DNA from: Actinokineospora sp. NBRC 105648
Lineage (GTDB): Bacteria > Actinomycetota > Actinomycetes > Mycobacteriales > Pseudonocardiaceae
Assembly (NCBI RefSeq): GCF_030269645.1
Contig: NZ_BSTR01000070.1
Coordinates: 1-36,082, forward strand
Length of the DNA: 36,082 nt
Direction: 5' to 3'
Under the pieces are notes generated by a model. The model saw only the letters and a program-made list of their open reading frames with translations. It searched no databases and had not been told where the DNA came from. The position numbers and the translations under genes were made by a program. The first letter of the stretch is position 1. Every line of letters starts with the position of its first letter. Positions 12,747-21,589 of this stretch are shown one piece after another.

Positions 12747-15664
12747 CCGATCCCAGGACCGATCACCGGCTCTGCCCCATCTGCTTCGACGAGATCCGCT
12801 GGGACGAGAGCGAACCGCTCGAGTACGACGAAGGACTGGGCAGGTTCCTGCCCGCCACGAGTTCCACGCCCGCGCGGGGCGAGCAGTACCTCCAGTGCCC
12901 CAACCCATCCGCTGACAGACCGGTGCACTTCCTCCCGATCGCCTACGGCGAGTTCGACCGACCGCTGCTCATCGGCCTGGTCGGCCGGCCTCAGGCGGGC
13001 AAGACGACCCTGTTGGCCGCCATGGCGAGCCAACTGCTCAGCGGCGGGCTGCGCAGGCTGGGTTTCCTGGTCGAACCGTTCAGCCTCCACCAGTTCCGCC
13101 AGTACACCCGCGACAAGATCGACCCGTACCAGAGCGGCCTGCGGCTCCCCGGGGAGCCCGTGGACAAGGATCTGCCCGATGTCGGCTTCGTGCTGCGGAA
13201 CTCGGAGACCAAGCGCCTGGTCCTGTTCTACGACCCCCAGGGAGAAAGCCTGGGCTCGGGGAGCTCGACAGGGTTCAGCGCGAACGCGTTCTTGGCGTCC
13301 GCCGACGGCCTGCTGTTCGTCGAACCCGCCGACCTCCTCGCACCGGCGACCGCCGCCCAAGCGGGTGGCGTGCACCACTGGAGCACCTCACCGTTCACCG
13401 AGGCCCTCGATCGCAGTAGCGGCCGGAAACTGGCGGCGGCCTTCGTCCTGGGGAACGCGGACCTGCTGCGCAGGCACGCCGAGGTGGCGCAGTGGCTGGC
13501 GGTTCCGCAGGAAAGCGGGGCGATCTCGGCCGACCGCTTCGCCACCGAGGGGCGGGCGGTCCACCGCGTCCTGCGCCGGCTCCACGCGGACAGGTCCCTG
13601 TTCGACCTCTACCACCAGTTCGACCGCTGCACCTACCACTTCGTCTCGGCGACCGGTTCGCCCCCCGAGTCCGGCCGCTTCGAGCAGGTCGCGCCCGCCA
13701 GGGTGCTGCAACCCCTGGTGGCCCTGCTCTGCATGCTCGGCGTCATCGAAGGCCCTGAGGCGCAACGGGTCGGGCGCAAGCCGCCGGACATCAGCACCAT
13801 CCGGGTGGACGGCGACCGGCCGCACTCCGGGGTGCTCAGCGACGCGGCCAACAGCGTCGACGGCCTGGGCATCGGCCCGGACGTGGAGACCATGGCGACG
13901 CTGCTCGCCGCCAAGAGCACCGCGCTGCCGCTGTCGGTGGCGCTGCTGGGCGACTGGGGCATGGGCAAGTCCAGCTTCATGGCCCAGGTCGCCGACCGGG
14001 TCGACCGGCTGGCCGAGGCGTCCACAGAGGACTCCCGGGGCAGCGCCTTCGTCGCCCGGGTCAAGCAGGTGCGGTTCAACGCCTGGCACTACAGCGACGA
14101 CCACCTGTGGACCGGCCTGATCGAGCACCTGCTGCGCGAGATCTCCAGCGGTCCGGACAAGCCGCCCACCGGCGACCGGGCGGCGCTGCGGACCCGGCTG
14201 CGCGACGCGCAGAAGTCCGCCAAGCAGCTCAAGGACGACCTCAAGCGCGTCGACGACATCGAGGTCGGCGGCTGGCTCGGCTCGCTGAACCAGCCGTTCC
14301 GGGCGCGGCGGCTGCTGCGGGCGGCCGGGGTCGACATCTGGCGGGAAGCCCGTCGCGGCCGGTCGATCTGGCTCGGCCTGGCACTGCTGGTCGTCGGCGC
14401 GGTGGCCGTCGTCCTAGGCGTCGTCTACGGCCAGGCGCTACTGGGGATCGTCGGCGGTGTGGTCGTCGCGGCCACGGGCCTGGCCGCGCCGGTCACCGCC
14501 GCGGCCAAGCGGGCGCACGGGCTCGCCGACGACCTGCACGGCAAGCTGGTCAAGCAGGCCGCCGCCCGGGACAAGGCCGTCGCCGACCTGGAGCGGGCGC
14601 TGGGCGAGGTCGATCCCCTGCAGCGCTTGACGAACCTGATGGCCGAGGTCGGCAAGGCGGGCCGCTACGAGGCCTTCCGCGGGCTCACCGGCCGCATCCA
14701 CCACGACCTCGACGCCCTCGACCGCCAGCTCCAGGCCGCCCGGCGCGACTGGGAAACCGAGGACACCAGCGACTCGCCGCCGTTGCAGCGGGTGATCCTC
14801 TACGTCGACGACCTCGACCGCTGCCGACCCGACCGGGTGGTCGAGGTGCTCCAAGCGGTGAACCTGCTGCTGTCGATGTCGCTGTTCGCCGTGGTGGTCG
14901 CGGTGGACCCGCCGTGGCTGCTGCGCGCCCTGGAAGACCACTACGGCAACAAGTTGCTCACCGCCGGGCCGATCGCCGACTCCGGTCAGCGGCGCGCCCT
15001 GGACTACCTCGACAAGATCTTCCACATCGCCTACGCCCTGCGACCGCCGAACAAGGACCAGGCCGAGACCTACCTGCGCGGACTGCTGCCGCTACCGCCC
15101 GCCGCCGAGCTGCCGGTACCCGAGGACCAGCCCGAGGAGGCCGGGCTGCCCCCGACGCCGACCTCAGCACCGCGAGCGGCCGCGTCCCGACAGGCCGCAC
15201 CACGCCGGGAAACGCCGGCCGCCGCACGCTCCCAGCACGACCTGTCCGAGTTGACCCTGAGCCTGACCGAGGCCGAGTACGACTTCCTCCCCGGACTGCG
15301 CGTGCTCCTGCCGACGCCGCGCGCGATGAAGAAGCTCGCCAACCTCTACCGCCTGCTGCGCATCAGCGTCCACGACCGGCTCGACGACTTCGTGGGCACC
15401 GGCGACACCGGCCCGTACCAGGCGGCCGCACTGCTGCTGGCCATCGTGGTCGGGATGCCGACCGAGGCCCGCGCCATCCTGATCACCCTGCGGAGCGAGC
15501 CCGCGTCCTCCGACATCTACGACGTCATCGGCACCACGGGCGCCCTCGCCGACTGGTTCGACGCCACCCCGCGGGCGCCCCGAACGGTCGCGCTCTACCA
15601 GGAGTGGGCCCCACAGGTCGCGCGGTACGGATTCGAGACCTACCACCTGTTCGACGCCGACTGA
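12743..15664 (+). CDS. Zinc-ribbon/TRAFAC-like GTPase fused to KAP-family P-loop NTPase
   Basis: 973 residues. Residues 11-52 hold CPIC and a later C in QCPNP, like a small zinc ribbon. A GTPase-like domain follows, with Walker A GRPQAGKTT (about 81-89) and a DxxG-type motif in LVLFYDPQGES, resembling the double-GTPase/TRAFAC domains described in predicted conflict systems. The second half is a KAP NTPase: Walker A LLGDWGMGKSS (about 400), the family hallmark VRFNAWHYSDDHLWTGLIEHLL, two predicted membrane helices at about 540-590, Walker B ILYVDDLDRCRPDRVVEVLQAVNLLLSM (about 682), then VVAVDPPWLL. KAP proteins usually carry such membrane insertions between the Walker motifs. It is ATGA-coupled to the MFS gene and converges on a PBP/ATPase pair. 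Both NTPase sites look intact; the biological role is unknown. Confidence 0.88.
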   Translation: MTDPRTDHRLCPICFDEIRWDESEPLEYDEGLGRFLPATSSTPARGEQYLQCPNPSADRPVHFLPIAYGEFDRPLLIGLVGRPQAGKTTLLAAMASQLLSGGLRRLGFLVEPFSLHQFRQYTRDKIDPYQSGLRLPGEPVDKDLPDVGFVLRNSETKRLVLFYDPQGESLGSGSSTGFSANAFLASADGLLFVEPADLLAPATAAQAGGVHHWSTSPFTEALDRSSGRKLAAAFVLGNADLLRRHAEVAQWLAVPQESGAISADRFATEGRAVHRVLRRLHADRSLFDLYHQFDRCTYHFVSATGSPPESGRFEQVAPARVLQPLVALLCMLGVIEGPEAQRVGRKPPDISTIRVDGDRPHSGVLSDAANSVDGLGIGPDVETMATLLAAKSTALPLSVALLGDWGMGKSSFMAQVADRVDRLAEASTEDSRGSAFVARVKQVRFNAWHYSDDHLWTGLIEHLLREISSGPDKPPTGDRAALRTRLRDAQKSAKQLKDDLKRVDDIEVGGWLGSLNQPFRARRLLRAAGVDIWREARRGRSIWLGLALLVVGAVAVVLGVVYGQALLGIVGGVVVAATGLAAPVTAAAKRAHGLADDLHGKLVKQAAARDKAVADLERALGEVDPLQRLTNLMAEVGKAGRYEAFRGLTGRIHHDLDALDRQLQAARRDWETEDTSDSPPLQRVILYVDDLDRCRPDRVVEVLQAVNLLLSMSLFAVVVAVDPPWLLRALEDHYGNKLLTAGPIADSGQRRALDYLDKIFHIAYALRPPNKDQAETYLRGLLPLPPAAELPVPEDQPEEAGLPPTPTSAPRAAASRQAAPRRETPAAARSQHDLSELTLSLTEAEYDFLPGLRVLLPTPRAMKKLANLYRLLRISVHDRLDDFVGTGDTGPYQAAALLLAIVVGMPTEARAILITLRSEPASSDIYDVIGTTGALADWFDATPRAPRTVALYQEWAPQVARYGFETYHLFDAD

Positions 15665-15819
15665 CCGTCCGCGCCGGGCGCCGACTCGGTCAACACCGAT
15701 GGGTCGTCGAACGCACCCCGGCCGCCACCACCGCACCGACCCCGCTGAGAACACCACGCCCACGACTACCCGCGCCGCAGCCGCACCTGCTGCGAGAAAC
15801 CACCACAGGAGAACAGGTC

Positions 15820-17475
15820 TCAGCAGGGCTCCGCGCCCGGCTTCGCCGAGGTGGGCAGGTTCAGGACCTCCTCGGCCGGCCAGACCAGCTTCTCCGTGGT
15901 GACCCGGTGGTCGGCTCCCAGCCGGACCATCGGGATCGGCTTGTCGCGCGCCTCGCCGTTGTAGAAGCCGAGCCAGCCGCTCGCCCCGGCGACCATGTTC
16001 GTGCAGGTGAACCCCAGGATCATCCCGGCCTGGGTCTCCGGGTGCTCGACCGCGGTCGAGCTGCGCCTGCCCGCGGTGACCGCCACCGCGACGGCGTCGT
16101 GGGTGAGCATCGCCTGGCCGCTGCCCAGGTCGGCCTCCGGGAAGTTGGTCGTGGGCTGGGCCCCCGCGACGGGGGCGCACTTGTTCACCTTGCCGGTGAA
16201 CGCGGCGAGGAAGGTGCCGTAGTTCCGCCGCGCCCCCGAGGTCTCGGACACCTCCGCCGCGGGCGGCGTGCCCACCGCGCAGCGGTCCGGGTCCCACTGG
16301 TCGGGGGTGGCCAGCGCGGTGTAGGTCAGCGAGACCGCGCCCACCTCGATCGCCTTGGCGACCACGTCGTCGCCGATGACCGACGCGGCGTCGTCGCCCG
16401 AGACGATGTTGAGCTTGCCCGTGCCGCACGGCGCGCCCTCGAACCAGCTGCGGATGAAGGCGGCCAGGTCCACGCCCCGGCCCGCGAAGTACACCGCCGC
16501 CGGCCGGGCCTGGCACAGGTTGGAGTGCATGGTGCTGAACTGGTCGGTCAGCGGGTCGGACCGCTGCACCGCGGAGTCGCCGTCGGGCGAGCGGAACTGC
16601 AGGCTGTTCGTCCGCTTCCCGGGCTGCTTCAACCAGTTGGCCGCCGCCGTGCGCAGCGAGGTGGTGTAGTCGTCGCCCACCGCGGTGTCCTCGACGAGCA
16701 GGATCTGCTCCTTCGGCGTGTCCTGGAGGTACTTCGCCGCGCTCTGCACGGTGTTGGAGTTGGTGGGGGAGACGCGGAAGAAGTTCTGGATCGGCAACGT
16801 GGTCAGCGGGTCGATCCCCATCGAGTCACCGGTGACCGTGGCCCCGATGACCGGCAGGTGCGGCTCGTTGGTCCGCCCGGAGAGCGCCGCCGCCGCGCTC
16901 TGCGTCTGCTCGGTGCTCTGGCCCAGCCCGACCACCGAGGTCACCCGCGCGGAGGTGGCGTTCGCCTTGATCTGGCGCACCGCCTCCTCCCAGTCGCGGT
17001 ACCCGGCCCCCATGTTCGCCAGGTAGAGCTTGATCTTGTGCGACTCCCCGCCGAACGCGGAGGTGGCGTTCGCCCGCCAGATCGCCGTGATCGCGCCCTC
17101 GACCTGCGGGTAGAGCTCGCGGGTGGTGTAGGTGTCCACGCCCGCGACCGGCGTCATGTTCAGCAGCAGCACGATGCCCAGGTAGTCGCCCGCGGCGCCG
17201 GCGTTGTTGGTCCGGACCTGCTCGCGCAGCGCGCGGAACTCCGGCGCCTCGTCGGACACGAAGGGCGAGGAGTCCAGGTTGAGGCCGACACACGCCTCTT
17301 GCGCGCTCGCGACGACCATCCCGGACCCGCAGGACAGGGCGGGTGGGAAGAGGCGGTTGTAGGTGTACTTGCCGCCGACGACGAGCGTGGCGACCAGCAC
17401 GACCCCGAGCACCGCCGAGACGATGGGGTGCACCCGGATCCAACGCAGGCGAGGCGACTGCACGACGGTGGTCAT
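15820..17475 (-). CDS. Membrane-anchored periplasmic-binding-like (PBP-I) protein
   Basis: 551 residues. A short cytoplasmic N-terminus and one membrane helix (about residues 18-37, IVSAVLGVVLVATLVVGG) precede CGSGMVVASAQEACVGLNLD and a large extracellular domain. That domain resembles type-I periplasmic binding proteins (branched-chain amino-acid/ANP-receptor fold): DYLGIVLLLNM, YLANMGAGYRDWEEAVRQI, VTSVVGLGQSTE, LPVIGATVTGDS, FFRVSPTNSNTVQSAAKYL, ILLVEDTAVGDDYTTSL, AVYFAGRGVDLAAFI. There is no lipobox, so it is anchored by the helix. No ABC permease or ATPase subunit is nearby, so it is more likely a sensor than a transporter part. It is preceded by a duplicated ribosome-site/start segment and follows the ATPase gene by 45 bp. 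Confidence 0.83.
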   Translation of the reverse strand: MTTVVQSPRLRWIRVHPIVSAVLGVVLVATLVVGGKYTYNRLFPPALSCGSGMVVASAQEACVGLNLDSSPFVSDEAPEFRALREQVRTNNAGAAGDYLGIVLLLNMTPVAGVDTYTTRELYPQVEGAITAIWRANATSAFGGESHKIKLYLANMGAGYRDWEEAVRQIKANATSARVTSVVGLGQSTEQTQSAAAALSGRTNEPHLPVIGATVTGDSMGIDPLTTLPIQNFFRVSPTNSNTVQSAAKYLQDTPKEQILLVEDTAVGDDYTTSLRTAAANWLKQPGKRTNSLQFRSPDGDSAVQRSDPLTDQFSTMHSNLCQARPAAVYFAGRGVDLAAFIRSWFEGAPCGTGKLNIVSGDDAASVIGDDVVAKAIEVGAVSLTYTALATPDQWDPDRCAVGTPPAAEVSETSGARRNYGTFLAAFTGKVNKCAPVAGAQPTTNFPEADLGSGQAMLTHDAVAVAVTAGRRSSTAVEHPETQAGMILGFTCTNMVAGASGWLGFYNGEARDKPIPMVRLGADHRVTTEKLVWPAEEVLNLPTSAKPGAEPC

Positions 17476-17495
17476 GGGTGCTCCGGACGAGTCAT
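17472..17495 (-). CDS. Seven-codon leader ORF coupled to the PBP-like gene
   Basis: The segment CGGAGCACCCATGAC occurs twice, 20 bp apart, so ribosome site and start codon are duplicated. The upstream ATG (17493-17495) opens MTRPEHP and stops at a TGA that overlaps the ATG of the PBP-like gene (ATGA). Translation of the leader would deliver ribosomes to the main start. Whether it is regulatory or a slippage duplication is unknown. Confidence 0.45.
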   Translation of the reverse strand: MTRPEHP

Positions 17496-17520
17496 GGGTG
17501 CTCCGAACGGTTCTGGGGCG

Positions 17521-19713
17521 TCAGCGGAAGCGCAGGGCGGCTTCCTGCAGCCCGCTGACGTCGATGCGGGTCGAGTTGTGGTGCAGGTGGGTGAAGCCCT
17601 CGCGGATCTCGCGGTACCAGCGCCGCGGGCCGCCCGCCATCGGGTCGCGGTGCAGCCAGAGCGCGGCGACCAGCTTGGCCACGGTCACCTCGGTGACGGT
17701 GCGCCGCGCGGGCAGCCGGTCGAGCAGCAGCCGGTGGCACGGGTCCCCGGCCGTCGTGGCCAGCAGCCCGCACGGCGCCGAGGTCACGTCCTCCAGGGTG
17801 GCGATCCACTCGCGGTGGTCGACGGTGTCGAAGCGCCCCGCCAGCGCGGCGGAGACCTCGGTGAACTCGCCCAGGGCCAGTTGGTAGAACAGCTCCCGGT
17901 CGGCCGACGCCGGGCCGAACTCGGCGCGCAGGGCACCGAACAGCAGCGGCCACGCGGCCACCGGGCCGTCGTCGGGGCCCGCAGCGGTCTCGGTGGCCAA
18001 GCCCGCCAACAGGCACCGCGCGAGCCAGGGGTGCAGCGCGGGCAGCGGCGATCCCCTGGTCAGCGCGGTGAGCCGCGACTCGGGGCCGTAGGTGCTGATC
18101 CACAGGTGTTCCCGGAGCTCGGCGAGCGCCGCGGCCAGCGCCGGGAACCCGGTGGGCAGCCTGCTGTCGGCGAACCGCCACGGGTCGGCCAGGTAGGCCG
18201 CGGCCACCACGACCGCGGGGAGCTCGTGCCACGGCCGCTCGTCGAGCGGGACCACGCCGCGCAGGCTCCGGCGCGCCATCGCCTCCCACCACGGCGCACC
18301 ACCGGTGGCCCGGGTCCACAGCCCGGTGCGCCACTCGGGGCCGGCCGAACCGTCGGCGGCCCGCGCCGCGCCGATCTCCCGCACGGCCAGCGGGTGGCCC
18401 GCGGCCAGGTGGAAGGTGAACCCGCCCAGCTCGGTGTCCCGGGCGCGGGCGGCGAGCGGGGCGACGACCTCGCTGACCGCGGTCGGGCTGAGCGACCCCA
18501 GCCACACCGGGTACCACCAGGCGACCGGGTCGTCGCCCCGGTGGTCGCGGGCGGCGTCGTGCTCGGCCCACAGCGCGTGCGTGGCCTCGGCGAACAGCGG
18601 TACCCGGCGCTGCTCACCGGTCGGCGGACCCGCCTGCGCGGGTGGCGCCCACCAGTGGTTCCACTCGGTGCGCCACCGGTCGGCGGCGCAGACGACCAGC
18701 AACGGGTCCACGTCGCCGTGCTCGGCCCGCCGGGTGCGCGCCTCGCCGAGTTCGGTGAGGAAGGCCTGGCCCGACTCGGTGTCGGCGTTGTCGACCAGCA
18801 ACACCCACGAGTGCTCGTGCGCGCGGACGTCGTCGGGCACCAGGCAGGCGCAGGTCGACCGGATCGGCTTCGCCGCCGCGTTGTCCTCGATGTCGGCCAG
18901 CAGCGCCTCGATCAACCTGCCCGCGGCCTGCGTGCGCTCGGTGCGGCTCAGCGCGATCAGCGAGTCGACCAGGCCGGCCTCCTCGGCGGTGGGGTTGCGG
19001 CTGTGCCAGCGGAACGCCTTGCGCAGACCGCGTTTGGCGATCGGGCGCAGCAGCGCGCCGATGACCGGTTTGGCCCGCTCCCGCACGACGTCGACGACCT
19101 CCTGTGTGCCGACCTCGGTGAGCGCCGCGGCCAGCTCGACCGAGGTGACCACGGTCTGCTCGATGGCGGCGGTCGCCCGGCCCTCCCGGGTGCCGCGCGC
19201 GTACTGGTCGATCAGCGCCTCGATCTGCCTGCGCGCGGCGCCCCGGTCGGCGTCGAGCCGTTCGTTGAGCGCCAGCAGGCACAGCCCGACCCGGTGGAAC
19301 GTGGGGTCCCCGCGCAGGTTCCGCCACCCGCGCATCAGCTCGAAGGCGATCAGGGCGGTGGCGGTGACCGGGTCCGGTTCGACGGCGGCACCGTCCGGCC
19401 CGGTCTGCCCGAAGTCGATGTTCGCGTGCACCACCGTGCCGCCGCAGACCCGCGACAGCGCTTCCAGCGCGGCGCCGCGCCCGCTGCCCGGCGGACCGAG
19501 CAGAGCGACGATCGGCTCCGGGCGGTCCACCCGCCGCCACAGCATCCGGCGGAGGAAGGTCTCCCCAGCGCCGCCCCACGAGGTGCTGACCGAACTCACC
19601 AGGCCGACACCGGCCCGACTGGACGACGCACAGGGTCCCCCCTCCAGCGCGGAGACGTCGCCGCGCGTTACCGGATGATCGCACTCCGGGGCAAGGGCGT
19701 TTCGGCTCCGCAT
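17521..19713 (-). CDS. Divergent P-loop ATPase (STAND/AAA-like), partner of PBP-like protein
   Basis: Up to 730 residues. A P-loop-like VALLGPPGSGRGAAL (about 70-83) has Arg in place of the usual Walker A lysine and Gly in place of Ser/Thr. A Walker-B-like SWVLLVDNAD (about 303) is followed by PLLVVCAADRW, like a sensor strand. The C-terminal half is helical, with PLAVREIG and WLARCLLAGLAT segments and no recognised domain. There is no membrane segment. Hence it is a cytoplasmic NTPase-fold protein that may bind but not readily hydrolyse nucleotide. The start is uncertain: the ATG at 19713 lacks a good ribosome site, and a GTG near 19599 would remove about 38 low-conservation residues. It lies 45 bp upstream of the PBP-like gene and is probably co-transcribed with it. 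I do not recognise the family with certainty. Confidence 0.72.
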   Translation of the reverse strand: MRSRNALAPECDHPVTRGDVSALEGGPCASSSRAGVGLVSSVSTSWGGAGETFLRRMLWRRVDRPEPIVALLGPPGSGRGAALEALSRVCGGTVVHANIDFGQTGPDGAAVEPDPVTATALIAFELMRGWRNLRGDPTFHRVGLCLLALNERLDADRGAARRQIEALIDQYARGTREGRATAAIEQTVVTSVELAAALTEVGTQEVVDVVRERAKPVIGALLRPIAKRGLRKAFRWHSRNPTAEEAGLVDSLIALSRTERTQAAGRLIEALLADIEDNAAAKPIRSTCACLVPDDVRAHEHSWVLLVDNADTESGQAFLTELGEARTRRAEHGDVDPLLVVCAADRWRTEWNHWWAPPAQAGPPTGEQRRVPLFAEATHALWAEHDAARDHRGDDPVAWWYPVWLGSLSPTAVSEVVAPLAARARDTELGGFTFHLAAGHPLAVREIGAARAADGSAGPEWRTGLWTRATGGAPWWEAMARRSLRGVVPLDERPWHELPAVVVAAAYLADPWRFADSRLPTGFPALAAALAELREHLWISTYGPESRLTALTRGSPLPALHPWLARCLLAGLATETAAGPDDGPVAAWPLLFGALRAEFGPASADRELFYQLALGEFTEVSAALAGRFDTVDHREWIATLEDVTSAPCGLLATTAGDPCHRLLLDRLPARRTVTEVTVAKLVAALWLHRDPMAGGPRRWYREIREGFTHLHHNSTRIDVSGLQEAALRFR

Positions 19714-19751
19714 CGTCCAGTCGGGTGAATTCCGGGCATTGTCACCATTTT

Positions 19752-19764
19752 GTCCACAGTAGAC
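19752..19764 (-). promoter_or_regulatory. Near-palindrome upstream of the ATPase gene
   Basis: GTCCACAGTAGAC (arms GTCCAC/GTAGAC, one mismatch) lies about 40 bp before the ATPase start. Twelve of its 13 bases recur at 6216-6227 in the protease/NB-ARC intergenic region. It may be a promoter or operator element. Confidence 0.25.
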
Positions 19765-19799
19765 GGATCATCCCAGGACCGGTGGCCCCGGAGTTCCGG

Positions 19800-21551
19800 T
19801 CACGGTTCGCCCGCCGCCGCGGCGAGCTCGGCCCCGACGGTCTCGCGCTCGGCAGGGGGCCTGCCCGGCACGCACAGCCAGGACGCCACGGCACCGACCA
19901 GGCAGAGCACGATGGCGAAGGTGAAGGCGATCGCCAGGCCGTGCGAGAACGGGCCGGAGATCAGCTGCGGGAAGAACCCGCGGCCGGTGAGGTAGGCGGC
20001 CTGGTCCGGCGGCAGCGTGCCCAGGTGACCGCCGAGCAGCTGCTGCACCGGGTTGTAGCCCAGGAACGCGGCGAACAGCACGGCCACCGCGGGCAGGGCG
20101 GCGACCTGGGTGGCCGCCTCGGGCGCCACCCCGTGCGCGACCAGGCCGTCGTGCATCGCGGTGGGCAGGGTACTGGCGAACCCGGCGATGATCAGGCTGA
20201 AGAAGAAGCCGATCGAGAGCACCATCGCGGTGTTCTGGAACGTGGTCATCATCCCGGACCCGGAGCCGCGCGCGTCGGCGGGCAGGCTGTTCATCACCTC
20301 GGCGCGGTTGGGCGAGGTGAACATGCCCATGCCGATCCCGTTGAGCACCAGGATCGCCGCGAACGCCCAGTAGGGGAAGTCCACCGGCAGCGCGATGAGC
20401 AACAGGAACGACAGCGCGCTCACCACCAACCCGCCGGAGGCGAGCAACCTGCTGCCCACACGGTCGGACAGGATTCCCGAGGCGGGCGCGGAAAGCAGGA
20501 AGCCAACGGTCATCGGGAGCATGTAGATACCCGCCCACAGCGGCGTCTGCTCGAAGCTGTAGCCGTGCTGCGGCAGCCAGATCCCCTGCAGCCACACGAT
20601 GAGGATGAACTGCAGCCCGCCGCGGCCCAGCGAGGCGGCGAAGTTGGCCAGGTTGCCCCAGGAGAACGAGCGCAGCCGGAACAGCGAGAGGTCGAAGAGC
20701 GGGTTGTCCACCCGGTTCTCGATCACCACGAACGCGGCCAGCACCAGCACCCCGCCGATCAGGCAGGCGAGCACGAACGGGCTGCCCCAACCGGTTTGCG
20801 CGTCGCCGTAGGGCTGGATGCCGTAGGTGATGCCGACCAGCACCGCGACCAGGCCGACCGCGAAGGTCGCGTTGCCCCACCAGTCCATCCGCGCGTGCTT
20901 GCGCACCCCGGTGTCGTGCAGCTTGAGGTAGGCCCAGATGGTGCCGCCGATGCCGAACGGCACCGACACCAGGAAGATCAGGTTCCAGTTGACCGGCGCC
21001 AGCACGCCGCCGACGACCAGGCCGAGGAACGACCCCGCGATGGCGGCCACCCCGTTGACCCCCAACGCCATCCCGCGCTGGTTGGCCGGGAACGCGTCGG
21101 TGAGGATGGCCGAGGAGTTGGCCATCAGGAACGCGCCGCCGACACCCTGCACGACCCGCCACCCGATCAGCCAGAGCGCGGCCGCGTCGCCGTCGAACCA
21201 GGTGATCGCGAGGAACACCGAGGAGACGGTGAACACCGCGAAGCCCAGGTTGTACATCCGGGCCCGGCCGTACATGTCGCCCAGCCTGCCGAAGCTGACC
21301 ACCAGCACGGCGGTGACCACCAGGAAGCCCATGATCATCCACAGCAGGTACCCGGTGTTGGCGGGTTCGAGCGGGTTGATCCCGATCCCCTTGAAGATGT
21401 CCGGCAACGCGATCAACACGATCGAGGAGTTGATCGTCGCGATCAACATCCCGAGCGTCGTGTTCGACAACGCCACCCACTTGTAGCGCGGCCCCAGCTC
21501 GTCGGCCGACTTGCGCCTGCGGTCCACCCGCGCGTTCAGCCCAGCGGTCAT
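19800..21551 (-). CDS. DHA2 (EmrB/QacA-type) MFS drug exporter
   Basis: 583 residues with about 14 predicted membrane segments. It begins YKWVALSNTTLGMLIATINSSIVLIALPDIF, then shows motif A GRLGDMYGRARM, the antiporter motif-C-like GVGGAFLMANSSAILTDAFP, and NQRGMALGVNGVAAIAGSFLGLVVGG. It is predicted to extrude hydrophobic drugs or metabolites by proton exchange. The ATG at 21551 was chosen because the AGGGAGG ribosome site sits at proper distance; the GTG at 21563 overlaps that site. A perfect palindrome lies in its promoter. No regulator gene adjoins it. The ATPase gene follows on the same strand after 86 bp. Confidence 0.9.
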   Translation of the reverse strand: MTAGLNARVDRRRKSADELGPRYKWVALSNTTLGMLIATINSSIVLIALPDIFKGIGINPLEPANTGYLLWMIMGFLVVTAVLVVSFGRLGDMYGRARMYNLGFAVFTVSSVFLAITWFDGDAAALWLIGWRVVQGVGGAFLMANSSAILTDAFPANQRGMALGVNGVAAIAGSFLGLVVGGVLAPVNWNLIFLVSVPFGIGGTIWAYLKLHDTGVRKHARMDWWGNATFAVGLVAVLVGITYGIQPYGDAQTGWGSPFVLACLIGGVLVLAAFVVIENRVDNPLFDLSLFRLRSFSWGNLANFAASLGRGGLQFILIVWLQGIWLPQHGYSFEQTPLWAGIYMLPMTVGFLLSAPASGILSDRVGSRLLASGGLVVSALSFLLLIALPVDFPYWAFAAILVLNGIGMGMFTSPNRAEVMNSLPADARGSGSGMMTTFQNTAMVLSIGFFFSLIIAGFASTLPTAMHDGLVAHGVAPEAATQVAALPAVAVLFAAFLGYNPVQQLLGGHLGTLPPDQAAYLTGRGFFPQLISGPFSHGLAIAFTFAIVLCLVGAVASWLCVPGRPPAERETVGAELAAAAGEP

Positions 21552-21572
21552 CAGGGCGTCCACCTCCCTATC

Positions 21573-21589
21573 GCTTAGCTATGCTAAGC
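21573..21589 (-). promoter_or_regulatory. Perfect palindromic operator upstream of the DHA2 exporter
   Basis: GCTTAGCATAGCTAAGC (seven-base arms, three-base spacer) sits just upstream of the ribosome site of the exporter gene, where a bound TetR- or MarR-type dimer would block transcription. The nine-base half ATGCTAAGC recurs exactly at 35214-35222 in front of the MarR gene. Confidence 0.55.

Noticed and set aside
15820..17475. PBP-like protein as part of an amino-acid ABC importer
   Set aside because: It has no lipobox, no permease or transporter ATPase genes nearby, and is anchored by a helix, so a sensor role is more likely.
14107..19728. Very long plus-strand open frame of over 1,800 codons
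   Set aside because: It runs antisense to the PBP-like and ATPase genes and in a shifted frame through the KAP gene. It is a GC-bias artefact with Arg/Pro/Gly-rich composition and no domains.
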